This document shows, one piece after another, positions 53,614 through 62,259 of a stretch of DNA of 64,000 nucleotides. This DNA comes from Yoonia sediminilitoris (GTDB lineage: Bacteria > Pseudomonadota > Alphaproteobacteria > Rhodobacterales > Rhodobacteraceae), in the NCBI RefSeq assembly GCF_003058085.1, contig NZ_QBUD01000003.1, forward strand, positions 124,001 to 188,000, written 5' to 3'. The first letter of the stretch is position 1; every line of letters begins with the position of its first letter. A model generated the notes under the pieces. The model had not been told where the DNA came from. It saw only the letters and a list, made by a program, of their open reading frames with translations, and did no database searches. Made by a program: the position numbers and the translations under genes.

Positions 53614-54924
53614 ATGAACGTACAAACCTCCAGTGTGCTAGCGCCACCAGCGCCCCGCAGCCTTGAAGGAATGTTGCTGCCGCTCGCGATGATGCGCGAT
53701 ATCCTGATCAAGACGATGTTCCGGATGAACCTTGATCTTGTGTCGCAACTCAGCCGGGCCGTGTGTTTGCCCATTCCCGTGACGCAGGAACTGGTTGATA
53801 TGGCCCGCAGCCAACTGCTGCTTGAGGCGACAGGCACCTTGAATGCCAACAACGGCAATGAAATGGGCTATCAGCTGACCGATGCAGGCCGTGCGCGTGC
53901 GCTGGATGCGCTATCGCAGTCCGAATATTACGGTGCGATGCCTGTGCCGCTTGATATCTATTCGCAACAAATCAAACGCCAGTCGATCCGCAATATTCAG
54001 ATCACCCGCGATCAATTGTCGACGGCTATGGGCCATCTGATTTTGCCCGATGATCTGCTTTCAAACCTTGGGCCCGCGGTTGGTGCCGGTCGTTCTATTC
54101 TGATGTACGGTCCGCCGGGCAACGGGAAATCCTCGATCTCGAACGGGATCAGGGATGCGCTGGGCGACAAGATTTATGTGCCTCGCGCAATTGAGTATTC
54201 CGGTCAGGTCATTACCGTCTACGACCCCATCGTGCACAGCGCGGCAGAGGATGACGTCGACGACCCCAATAGCCTGCGCCGCACCTCTGGCCGCTTCGAT
54301 ACGCGGTATGTCCGCTGCGAACGTCCAACCGTGATTACCGGTGGTGAATTGTCATTGTCGATGCTTGATCTGGTCTATAACCCGACGGCGCGGACCTATC
54401 AGGCCCCACTGCAACTGAAGTCAACCGGTGGCATTTTTATCGTGGATGACCTTGGTCGCCAGGCCGAACCGCCACAGACCCTTGTGAACCGCTGGATCGT
54501 ACCACTGGAAGAAAACAAGGATATCCTTGCGCTTCAGTCTGGTGAAAAATTCGAAGTCCCTTTCGATACGCTTGTGATCTTTTCCACAAACTTCCACCCG
54601 AACGCGATCTTCGATAAGGCGGCCTTGCGTCGTATCTTCTTCAAGATCAAGATCGACGGGCCAGAGCAGGAAGATTTCCTCAAGATTTTTGCCATGGTCG
54701 CCCGCAAACGTAAAATGCCGTTGGACGAAGATACGCTCGTCCACCTGTTGAACGTGCGCTACCCCGAGATTGACAACGTCTATGCGAACTATCAGCCGAT
54801 TTTCTTGATCGACCAGATGATCGCCATTTGCGAATTTGAAGGCATTCCCTACCAGATGACCCCGGAACTGATTGACCGGGCTTGGGCCAACATGTTCGTC
54901 AAAGAAGAAGATATCGTGCGCTAG
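53614..54924 (+). CDS. AAA family ATPase linked to the tad locus
   Basis: 436 residues. The N-terminal 120 residues include a GYQLTDAGRARALDAL segment like a winged helix. An ATPase domain follows with Walker A GPPGNGKS (166-173), Walker B GGIFIVDD and a sensor-like VIFSTNF. It does not belong to the classical tad set. I do not recognise a named family. It could remodel a pilus or signalling protein. A strong terminator follows directly, so it closes the locus. Confidence 0.8.
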   Translation: MNVQTSSVLAPPAPRSLEGMLLPLAMMRDILIKTMFRMNLDLVSQLSRAVCLPIPVTQELVDMARSQLLLEATGTLNANNGNEMGYQLTDAGRARALDALSQSEYYGAMPVPLDIYSQQIKRQSIRNIQITRDQLSTAMGHLILPDDLLSNLGPAVGAGRSILMYGPPGNGKSSISNGIRDALGDKIYVPRAIEYSGQVITVYDPIVHSAAEDDVDDPNSLRRTSGRFDTRYVRCERPTVITGGELSLSMLDLVYNPTARTYQAPLQLKSTGGIFIVDDLGRQAEPPQTLVNRWIVPLEENKDILALQSGEKFEVPFDTLVIFSTNFHPNAIFDKAALRRIFFKIKIDGPEQEDFLKIFAMVARKRKMPLDEDTLVHLLNVRYPEIDNVYANYQPIFLIDQMIAICEFEGIPYQMTPELIDRAWANMFVKEEDIVR

Positions 54925-54950
54925 ACCTGCGCCCCGCATTCCCAAGTGAC

Positions 54951-54983
54951 TGGCTTCCCTTTAGCATAAGGGAAGCCATTTTT
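54951..54983 (+). terminator. Intrinsic terminator after the AAA ATPase gene
   Basis: TGGCTTCCCTT and AAGGGAAGCCA form an 11-bp perfect stem with a TAGCAT loop, followed by TTTTT. Confidence 0.92.
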
Positions 54984-54999
54984 ATGTGGGGGCTAACCG

Positions 55000-55782
55000 A
55001 TGGATAAATTGATTGGCGTCGCAGGTTGCGGACGTATGGGAGCCGGAATGCTGGCCAACCTAAAACGCGCAGGCATCCCGGCCAAAGGCTATGACATCCG
55101 CCCCGTTCCGGGTGTTGGCAGCGACGTTCAGCATTTTTGCGACAGGTTGACCGTTTTGATCAGCGTCGTCCGGGATGCCGCCGAAACAGATGCGCTGCTG
55201 TTCGATGATCAGGCCGTCATCAACCATGCATCACAACTGCATACGATCATGATCTGTTCCACGCTTTCGCCCAACTATGTCAAGGGGTTGCGCGACCGTG
55301 TTCCAAACAGAATTACGTTGATTGATGCCCCGATGTCAGGCGCGCAGGTCCGCGCGGATGCGGGCACCCTGACGTTTATGACAGGCGGAAACATTGAACC
55401 TGTTACCGATTTGTTGAATGCAATGGGTCAGACCACACATCACATGGGGGCCTATGGTGCAGGCATGACCGCGAAAGTCCTGAACAATCTGCTGGCCGCC
55501 AGCAATACCGCTATGACCCGTTTGGTGCTGGATTGGGCGGATGCAAACGGGGTCGCGGAAAGCGCATTGCTTGACCTGATTGCAAGCGCATCGGGTCAAA
55601 ACTGGTTTGCATCAGGCTTCAACAACATCGAATTCGCCCGCGACGGATATGCCCCTGACAACAGCATCGGCATTCTGGTCAAAGATGTTGCGGCGGCCCT
55701 GGATATTGGCCCAAACGATGACACATCGCTTCCCAAGCTCGTCCAGAGCAGCCTGCGCCAATTGGCGCCAAGACCACGCTGA
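55000..55782 (+). CDS. NAD(P)-binding beta-hydroxyacid dehydrogenase-family protein
   Basis: 260 residues. It has the Rossmann motif GVAGCGRMGAGML near the start, the DAPMSGAQVRADAGTLTFMTGG substrate region and the catalytic-lysine region GAGMTAKVLNNLLAASN. Relatives oxidise 3-hydroxyisobutyrate, tartronate semialdehyde or similar acids. It is shorter than the usual 290 residues. It stands alone between two terminators, so a function in either neighbouring locus is not implied. Confidence 0.85.
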   Translation: MDKLIGVAGCGRMGAGMLANLKRAGIPAKGYDIRPVPGVGSDVQHFCDRLTVLISVVRDAAETDALLFDDQAVINHASQLHTIMICSTLSPNYVKGLRDRVPNRITLIDAPMSGAQVRADAGTLTFMTGGNIEPVTDLLNAMGQTTHHMGAYGAGMTAKVLNNLLAASNTAMTRLVLDWADANGVAESALLDLIASASGQNWFASGFNNIEFARDGYAPDNSIGILVKDVAAALDIGPNDDTSLPKLVQSSLRQLAPRPR

Positions 55783-55794
55783 CATGAGCAATAA

Positions 55795-55824
55795 AAAGGG
55801 CCCACGAAAAAACGCAGGCCCTTT
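55795..55824. terminator. Bidirectional terminator
   Basis: AAAGGGCC and GGCCCTTT form an 8-bp perfect stem between the convergent dehydrogenase and coxM genes. A-rich DNA on the left gives a T run for the minus strand, so it best serves the cox operon. Confidence 0.75.
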
Positions 55825-55841
55825 GAAGTAAAATCAGCGCT

Positions 55842-56630
55842 TTAGGCGGCTGCAGTCACTGCGCGCCCAGTCATGACCTTCACCAGATGCGCGCGGTAAG
55901 CCGCATCGCCGTGCAGATCGCTGATCATATCATCGGCGCTGACACTCAGCCCTGAAATCGCATCGGCAGAGAAGTCGGCAGACAGTGCTGCCTCGGCTTC
56001 TTCCCAGCGGAACACACCGTTGTTTGACGCACCTGTGACAGCAACACGCACGCCGTCGCTGTATTTCGCGACAAACACGCCGACGAGCGCAAAGCGCGAT
56101 GCAGGCTGAAGGAACTTTTGATAGTTCGCCTTTTCCGGAATCGGGAAGGAGACAGCCGTAATCACTTCGCCTTCGTGCAGGGCTGTGGTGAACATGCCCT
56201 CAAAATAATCATCCGCCGCGATTTCGCGGTTGCTGGTGATGATTGTCGCACCGGTCCCGAGTGCGGCGGCTGGATAACAGGCAGCCGGGTCGTTGTTGGC
56301 CAGTGACCCGCCAATCGTACCCCGGTTACGCACGGCCGGGTCGCCAATGTGCGATGCCAGCCCGGCAAGGCCGGGAAAGCTGCTTGCCGCCTCTGCCGCG
56401 ACCGTGGCGTGAGTTGTTGCCCCACCAATCCGCAACATGCCGTGGTCAGTACTGACCCCGACCATTTCCTCAACCCCTGTCAAGGACACCAGCTTGGCTG
56501 GTGACGCCAGCCGCTGCTTGAGTGTCGGGATCAAGGTCTGCCCCCCGCCCAATGGCATCGCGTCCTCTGTTCCCAAAGCGGCGACCGCGTCAGCCACTGA
56601 TTTTGGGCGTTCGATGTCAAATGCATACAT
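55842..56630 (-). CDS. coxM: CO dehydrogenase-like FAD-binding medium subunit
   Basis: 262 residues. It has the PCMH-type FAD domain with GGGQTLIPTLKQRLASPAKLV and RNRGTIGGSLANNDPAA, both typical of xanthine dehydrogenase and CODH medium subunits. A C-terminal CODH_FAD domain follows. It passes electrons from the iron-sulfur subunit to an acceptor. AGGAGA lies six bases before the ATG. It is the last gene of coxG-S-L-M. Confidence 0.92.
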   Translation of the reverse strand: MYAFDIERPKSVADAVAALGTEDAMPLGGGQTLIPTLKQRLASPAKLVSLTGVEEMVGVSTDHGMLRIGGATTHATVAAEAASSFPGLAGLASHIGDPAVRNRGTIGGSLANNDPAACYPAAALGTGATIITSNREIAADDYFEGMFTTALHEGEVITAVSFPIPEKANYQKFLQPASRFALVGVFVAKYSDGVRVAVTGASNNGVFRWEEAEAALSADFSADAISGLSVSADDMISDLHGDAAYRAHLVKVMTGRAVTAAA

Positions 56631-56645
56631 ATCCGCTCTCCTGCT

Positions 56646-59009
56646 TTATGCGTTGTTCATGGCTGACCACACGCGATGTGGGGTCAATGGCATGTCGATG
56701 TGGGCAACCTTCTTGCCGCCCGAGTTGATGGCATCAAGCACCGCGTTCACGACCGATGGCGGTGATCCGATGGCGCCTGCCTCGCCACAGCCTTTCACAC
56801 CTAGTGGGTTGTGTGTGCACGGTGTCTGGCAGGAATGATCCACGCTGTAGAATGGCAAATCATCAGCGCGCGGCATGGCGTAATCCATGTAGGACGCGCT
56901 GATCAACTGGCCATCTTCATCGTAGGAACAGTTTTCCAGCAGCGCCTGACCCACACCTTGGGCAATACCGCCATGGACCTGACCGGACACGATCATCGGG
57001 TTGATCACATTCCCGAAATCATCAGCCGCACTGAAACTCTCAATCGTGACTTTACCGGTTTCCGGGTCAAGTTCGACTTCACAGGCATAGGCCCCTGCGG
57101 GGTAGGTGAAGTTTGCCGGATCATAGAACGCGGTTTCCTCCAGACCTGGTTCGATATCTTCGAGCGGGTAGTTGTGCGGCACATAGGCGGCCAAAGTCAC
57201 TTCGCCCCAAGCCACCGATTTGTCGGTTCCCGCAACGCTGAACGTCCCGTCCTTCAGTTCGATATCCGCGTCGGAGGCTTCCAACAAATGAGCCGCAATT
57301 TTCTTGGCCTTGTTGATCACCTTTTCCGCAGCCCGCACCATCGCAGAGCCACAGACAGCCAGCGAACGCGACCCATAGGTTCCCATTCCAAACGGAATTT
57401 TCGAGGTGTCGCCGTGCACGATATCGATCTGGTCTTCGGGGATACCGATCATTTCGGAAATCACCTGCGGGAAGGATGTTTCGTGCCCCTGCCCGTGGCT
57501 GTGTGCCCCGACCATTACGCTAATCGACCCCGTTGCGTTCACGCGCACTGTCGCCGCATCATAAAGCCCCGCGCGTGCGCCCAACTGCCCGACAAGGTTT
57601 GACGGCGCGATGCCGCAAGCCTCGATATAGCAGTTCACACCTAAGCCGCGCAGTTTTCCGTTCTTTTCTGATTCCGCGCGACGTGCTGCAAAACCGCCGA
57701 CATCGGCAATCTCTTCCAGCTTGGCCATTGTGGCCTCGTAATCACCAGTGTCGTATTCAACAGCCACAGGCGTGGCATATGGGAATTCCGTCACAAAGTT
57801 TTGGCGACGCAGGGCAATCGGATCGACCCCCAACTCGCGCGCGGCCTGATCAATGACCCGCTCCAGCTGGAATGTGGCCTCTGGTCGACCAGCGCCGCGG
57901 TAGGCATCAACCGGCACCGTGTTAGTAAAGACAGCTTTGACGTTCACATAGATGGCCGGGGTCTTGTAGTTCCCCGCCATCAGGGTGCCATGCAGCCACG
58001 TAGGAACAGATGGCGCAAAGGTGGACAGGTAGGCGCCCATGTTCGCGTAGGTTTCTGTCCGCACAGCAGTGAAGTTATTATCGGCGTCCAGTGCCAATTC
58101 AATTTTGGTCACATGGTCACGGCCATGGGCATCAGACATGAACGCCTCTGACCGGGTCGAGGTCCATTTGACAGGGCGCTTTACGGCCTTGGCCGCAAAC
58201 GTGCAAAAGGCCTCTTCCGCATAATGGAAGATCTTGGTGCCAAAGCCGCCACCTACATCGGGGGCGACAACCCGCAGTTTATGCTCCGGAATTCCCAGCA
58301 CAAAGGCGCCCATGAGCAGGCGAATGACGTGAGGATTCTGGGATGTCGTATGCAGGGTGTGCATATCATCCGACTGGTCATATTCCCCAACGGCCACGCG
58401 CGGTTCCATCGGGTTGGCAACCAGGCGGTTATTGACCAACTCAAGGGTTGTGACATGAGCTGCATTCTTGATTGCCTCATCCACAGCGCCCTTGTTTTCT
58501 TCGACAAAGCCCCAATCGTAACAAAGGTTGCCCGACAGTTCGTCGTGTACCTTGGTGCCGCCAGCAACTGCGTTTTTCATATCTATGACGGCAGGAAGCT
58601 CAGACAGGTCCATCTCGATCGCTTCGCCTGCGTCACGGGCCTGGGTCAGGCTTTCGGCAACAACCGCGGCAACAATTTCGCCAACATGGCGAATTTTGCC
58701 ATGCGCAATGATTGGATGCTTGGGCTCCTGCATCGGCTCGCCGTGCCGGTCGGTGACTTGCCAGCCGCAGGGCAATCCGCCGACGGCTTCAAAATCCGCA
58801 CCGGTAAAGACCTTCAGGACTCCGGGCATGCTCTCTGCCGTACTGGTGTCGATGCTGTTGATGGTGGCGTGTGCTACGTCAGCACGCACAAAATGCACGT
58901 AGGTCTGGCCGTAAATATTGATATCATCTGTGTATTTGCCGTTACCTGTCAAAAAGCGCACGTCCTCCCGGCGCTTGGTGCTGGCTCCAATTCCACTGTC
59001 TTTGGGCAT
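56646..59009 (-). CDS. coxL: Form II CO dehydrogenase-like molybdopterin large subunit
   Basis: 787 residues, the normal CoxL size. The active-site loop reads AYRGAGR (about residue 370), the form II signature. Form I, the proven CO dehydrogenase, has AYXCSFR. The true substrate of form II enzymes is mostly unknown. It should bind a molybdopterin cytosine dinucleotide cofactor. GGAGG lies seven bases before the ATG at 59009, so I reject the longer frame. An unusual pair of palindromes separates it from coxS. Confidence 0.93.
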   Translation of the reverse strand: MPKDSGIGASTKRREDVRFLTGNGKYTDDINIYGQTYVHFVRADVAHATINSIDTSTAESMPGVLKVFTGADFEAVGGLPCGWQVTDRHGEPMQEPKHPIIAHGKIRHVGEIVAAVVAESLTQARDAGEAIEMDLSELPAVIDMKNAVAGGTKVHDELSGNLCYDWGFVEENKGAVDEAIKNAAHVTTLELVNNRLVANPMEPRVAVGEYDQSDDMHTLHTTSQNPHVIRLLMGAFVLGIPEHKLRVVAPDVGGGFGTKIFHYAEEAFCTFAAKAVKRPVKWTSTRSEAFMSDAHGRDHVTKIELALDADNNFTAVRTETYANMGAYLSTFAPSVPTWLHGTLMAGNYKTPAIYVNVKAVFTNTVPVDAYRGAGRPEATFQLERVIDQAARELGVDPIALRRQNFVTEFPYATPVAVEYDTGDYEATMAKLEEIADVGGFAARRAESEKNGKLRGLGVNCYIEACGIAPSNLVGQLGARAGLYDAATVRVNATGSISVMVGAHSHGQGHETSFPQVISEMIGIPEDQIDIVHGDTSKIPFGMGTYGSRSLAVCGSAMVRAAEKVINKAKKIAAHLLEASDADIELKDGTFSVAGTDKSVAWGEVTLAAYVPHNYPLEDIEPGLEETAFYDPANFTYPAGAYACEVELDPETGKVTIESFSAADDFGNVINPMIVSGQVHGGIAQGVGQALLENCSYDEDGQLISASYMDYAMPRADDLPFYSVDHSCQTPCTHNPLGVKGCGEAGAIGSPPSVVNAVLDAINSGGKKVAHIDMPLTPHRVWSAMNNA

Positions 59010-59030
59010 TCTTATTCCTCCCTGTCGAAG

Positions 59031-59054
59031 CAAGATTTTTAGCTAAAAATCTTG
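59031..59054. repeat. Perfect 24-bp palindrome, left member of a pair
   Basis: CAAGATTTTTAG and CTAAAAATCTTG are exact reverse complements with no spacer. It lies between coxS and coxL, 4 bases from the second palindrome. I recall similar AAAATTTTTAGCTAAAAATTTT elements in roseobacter genomes. Confidence 0.8.
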
Positions 59055-59058
59055 ACTT

Positions 59059-59080
59059 CAAAATTTTCTAGAAAATTTTG
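59059..59080. repeat. Perfect 22-bp palindrome, right member of a pair
   Basis: CAAAATTTTCT and AGAAAATTTTG are exact reverse complements with no spacer. It begins 4 bases after the first palindrome and abuts the coxS stop codon. Confidence 0.8.
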
Positions 59081-59566
59081 TTATTCGGCCGCAATCGCGC
59101 TCACATCCTGACCGGACGCAGCCATGATGGCCTTGACGATGTTGTGGTAACCCGTGCAGCGGCAAATGTTTCCTTCAAGATAGGCTCTGACCTCACTCTC
59201 GGTCGGCTTTGGATTCTCTTTCAACAACGCAGCGGCTGACATCACCATACCCGGTGTACAAAACCCGCACTGCAATCCATGGTGGTCCTGAAAGGCCTGC
59301 TGGATCACGTTAAGAGACCCATCAGCATTGGCCTGTCCTTCAATCGTGGCCACGTCAGCACCTTCTGCCTCTGCCGCAAACATGGTGCATGACTTCACTG
59401 CCTTGCCATTCACATGCACCACACAAGCCCCGCACTGCGATGTGTCACAGCCAATATGTGTGCCGGTCATGTGCAAGTCTTCGCGCAGGAAAGTCGCAAG
59501 CAGTGTACGTCCTTCTACCTCGCCAGAGACCTCTTTACCGTTTATCTTCATCGTGACTTTTGTCAT
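59081..59566 (-). CDS. coxS: CO dehydrogenase-like [2Fe-2S] small subunit
   Basis: 161 residues. A plant-type ferredoxin N-terminal domain has [21 protein letters not shown], and a second domain has CGFCTPGM and CRCTGY, so eight cysteines for two [2Fe-2S] clusters are present. The ATG at 59566 is set by GGGAGG at proper distance, whereas the ATG at 59572 lies too close to it. It carries electrons from the molybdenum site to CoxM. Confidence 0.94.
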   Translation of the reverse strand: MTKVTMKINGKEVSGEVEGRTLLATFLREDLHMTGTHIGCDTSQCGACVVHVNGKAVKSCTMFAAEAEGADVATIEGQANADGSLNVIQQAFQDHHGLQCGFCTPGMVMSAAALLKENPKPTESEVRAYLEGNICRCTGYHNIVKAIMAASGQDVSAIAAE

Positions 59567-59602
59567 CGACATCCTCCCTTTGAATTAAATTCGAAACGAT
59601 GG

Positions 59603-60121
59603 TTAGCCGCCTTTTAACTTGCTAAACCATCCCTTTTTCTTTGTATCCTGGTCTGTTTCCGTCTCATCGCTGCTTTCGTCAGGGGGCTCGACGGCCTCCT
59701 GAAAATTGGCAAAGAACTGATCGGCCATGCGTTTGGCAAAGCCGTCAATGATGCGCGACCCCAATTGCGCGAGCTTGCCGCCGACTTTTGCTTCGACGTC
59801 ATAATGCAGAATGGTTTGGTCGCCTTGCGCTTCCAGACGCACGGTTGCGCCACCTTTGGCAAAACCGGCGGGACCACCCTTGCCTTCACCGCTGATCTTC
59901 AGACTCTCATGCTCAACCCGGTCGCTGATTTCGACTGCCCCTTTGAAAGTTGCTTTGACAGGCCCGACCTTTTGAACAACGGTTGCCTCGAATCCTTCTT
60001 CGGCAGAGCCTGACATCTCCGTGCATCCGGGCACACAAGCCTTGAGCACATCGGGGTCCAGAAGCCCCGCCCATACTGTCGCCACATCTGCATTAATCGT
60101 GCGGCTGTCGGTTAAATTCAT
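59603..60121 (-). CDS. coxG: CoxG-like SRPBCC protein
   Basis: 172 residues. A CoxG-type domain begins MNLTDSRTINADVATVWAGLLDPDVLKACVPGC and has VRLEAQGDQTILHYDVEAKVGGKLAQLGSR. CoxG proteins recruit or mature CODH-like enzymes at the membrane. The last 30 residues are acidic, ending in a KKKGWFSKLKGG tail. Gap to coxS is 36 bases. The ATG at 60121 is preferred to a longer frame to 60226. Confidence 0.9.
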   Translation of the reverse strand: MNLTDSRTINADVATVWAGLLDPDVLKACVPGCTEMSGSAEEGFEATVVQKVGPVKATFKGAVEISDRVEHESLKISGEGKGGPAGFAKGGATVRLEAQGDQTILHYDVEAKVGGKLAQLGSRIIDGFAKRMADQFFANFQEAVEPPDESSDETETDQDTKKKGWFSKLKGG

Positions 60122-60678
60122 GGTATTCCCCGTACCTTCCCTCTGGCACCATATGTGCCACTGATTTTTCACGATATGCGACCAAGGGCATAGGCAGCCC
60201 CGTCTCGCCAGCGTTCGCAAGTTCAATCAACAGCTTGCGGAAAATTCGGCTATTCGTCCATCCTGTAATGTAAAAATCATCCGATCTTTCTGCGTGCCGT
60301 ATGTACTATATACACTGACGACACATCATAGGCATCCTATCCATGACTGCGCTATAGGACCTTCGTGCGGGATAGCCTGCCACCAAGACCAAAGTCGTGC
60401 TCGACCCGGGAGTGCGCGTCGGTAGCGTGGCGCCATGGGACAGAAACTCAGACAGCGCAAGACAACACTTGAACGGTTTTGGGTCACAATGGCTGTTGCC
60501 TCTGTGTCGCGAATTTTCTTAACCTGTTGGAACATCAAAGGTATCAAGAACTGCGTTATACCGGCTTTATCGACCAGAATGTTACCGACCGCAGACGCCG
60601 CACCTGAAAATCAAGGACTTTCCTCATGGTCAACCATAGCCTGATCATCGCAGCTTTCGCCGCTGACGTCACGCAACG
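60122..60678. other. Divergent intergenic region between coxG and the ABC transporter
   Basis: 557 bases. No convincing larger gene is visible on either strand. It holds TGTA-CTATA-TACA at 60302-60314, a small inverted repeat, and a short reading frame at 60626-60682. Promoters for coxG on the left and the ABC genes on the right are expected here. Confidence 0.5.
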
Positions 60679-60682
60679 ATGA
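60626..60682 (+). CDS. Possible 18-codon leader peptide or gene remnant
   Basis: The frame MVNHSLIIAAFAADVTQR has AAGGA eight bases upstream, and its stop overlaps the ABC start as ATGA. This arrangement suits translational coupling. It may be a leader peptide or the fused start of a lost gene. Evidence is positional only. Confidence 0.3.
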   Translation: MVNHSLIIAAFAADVTQR

Positions 60683-61395
60683 ACGGAATCAGTGTCAAAA
60701 ATCTGTCCTACGATTATGGTGGCAAGCCTGCCTTGAACAACGTCAGTTTCGAGATTGAGGCGGGCAGCTTCTGCGCATTGCTTGGTCCGAACGGGGCCGG
60801 GAAATCCACGCTCTTTAATCTGCTGACGCGCCTGTTTGTACCGCCACAAGGCCAGATTGAAATTGCCGGGCATAATCTGCACACGGATCCACGCGCCGCA
60901 TTGGCACAACTGGGCATCGTGTTCCAGCAAACCACCCTCGATCTTGATCTGACCGTTTATCAGAATCTGAGCTATTTCGCGGCACTCCATGGCATCTCTG
61001 GACGGCAACGCAGCGTGCGTATTGAGGAAGTGCTGGATCGCCTCGATATCGCCGACCGCGCGAAACAAAAGGCACGCACGCTGAATGGCGGTCACAGAAG
61101 GCGCACGGAAATTGCGCGGGCCTTACTGCACAAGCCTGCGGTTCTTTTGCTGGATGAAGCCACCGTGGGGCTGGATGCAGCCGCGCGGGCCAGCATAACC
61201 GACCATGTGCATGGGCTGACGGATGACGGCACAACAATCCTGTGGGCCACGCATCTGGCCGATGAAGTCCGCCCGGATGACCGCCTGATCGTGCTGCATC
61301 AGGCAGAAATCCTCGCGGATGGCTTTGCCCGCGACCTGCAAAAAGACACCAGCCTGCAAGAGGCGTTTCTTGCCATGACAAGGGCAAATGCATGA
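60679..61395 (+). CDS. ABC transporter ATP-binding protein, PQQ-alcohol-system type
   Basis: 238 residues. Walker A is GPNGAGKST (36-44), and Walker B is VLLLDEATVGLD. The signature reads LNGGHRRR instead of LSGGQ, a form I recall for the ATPases linked to PQQ-dependent alcohol dehydrogenase systems (the ped type). It starts by ATGA overlap with the short upstream frame and overlaps its permease by ATGA. It energises an ABC-2 exporter. Confidence 0.88.
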   Translation: MNGISVKNLSYDYGGKPALNNVSFEIEAGSFCALLGPNGAGKSTLFNLLTRLFVPPQGQIEIAGHNLHTDPRAALAQLGIVFQQTTLDLDLTVYQNLSYFAALHGISGRQRSVRIEEVLDRLDIADRAKQKARTLNGGHRRRTEIARALLHKPAVLLLDEATVGLDAAARASITDHVHGLTDDGTTILWATHLADEVRPDDRLIVLHQAEILADGFARDLQKDTSLQEAFLAMTRANA

Positions 61396-62183
61396 GCGGC
61401 TATCTGACATCCCTGATTGCCATTGTCGGTCGCGAAGCCTTGCGCTTTGTGCATCAGCGCGAAAGATTTGTGGCTGCCCTCGTGCGCCCTCTGGTCTGGC
61501 TGTTGGTCTTTGCGGCCGGGTTTCGCGCGGCCTTGGGGCTGTCCATTATCCCCCCCTACCAGACCTACATCACCTACGAGACCTATATCGTGCCCGGTCT
61601 GTGTGGCATGATTCTGCTCTTCAACGGGATGCAATCATCCCTGTCGCTGATCTATGACCGCGAAATGGGATCAATGAAGCTTTTGCTGACCAGCCCCCTC
61701 CCCCGCTGGTGGCTCTTGATCTGTAAACTGCTGGGCGCCACTGCGATTTCAATCCTTCAGGTCTATGCCTTCCTAGGGATCGCAGCGATGTTCGGAATCA
61801 TCATGCCACCGTTGGGCTACGTGGCCGCCCTGCCCGCCCTGATCGTCGCGGGACTGATGCTGGGTGCGCTTGGCCTGCTTTTATCAAGCTTTATCAAACA
61901 GTTGGAAAATTTCGCGGGCGTCATGAACTTTGTCATATTTCCAATGTTTTTTCTTTCATCGGCGCTCTACCCGCTGTGGAAAATGGCCGAGTCATCGGTG
62001 CTATTGCGAGATATCTGTGCCGTGAACCCGTTTACGCATGCGGTGGAATTGATCCGCTTTGCGCTGTACCTTGATTTCAACGGCGCCGCTCTGGGGTGGA
62101 CAGTTCTGGCGACAGTCGTTTTCACTTCCGCCGCACTTTGGGGCTATAGCCCCGAAGGAACAGGCATTCGCCGCCGCGGCTAA
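61392..62183 (+). CDS. ABC-2 type transporter permease
   Basis: 263 residues with six membrane segments (start near residue 27, last near 240). The ABC-2 features LLFNGMQSSLSLIYDREMGSMKLLLTSPLP and the NodJ-like end are present. It forms the membrane part of the exporter with the preceding ATPase. PedC-type permeases of alcohol oxidation systems have this layout. Substrate unknown. Confidence 0.88.
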   Translation: MSGYLTSLIAIVGREALRFVHQRERFVAALVRPLVWLLVFAAGFRAALGLSIIPPYQTYITYETYIVPGLCGMILLFNGMQSSLSLIYDREMGSMKLLLTSPLPRWWLLICKLLGATAISILQVYAFLGIAAMFGIIMPPLGYVAALPALIVAGLMLGALGLLLSSFIKQLENFAGVMNFVIFPMFFLSSALYPLWKMAESSVLLRDICAVNPFTHAVELIRFALYLDFNGAALGWTVLATVVFTSAALWGYSPEGTGIRRRG

Positions 62184-62259
62184 AGAGGGCGACGGGTATA
62201 TTGGCCTTTAGACCTTTGGCGAAGTGGTCGACAGATGAAACGCTTGCTAAGCTAACCGC

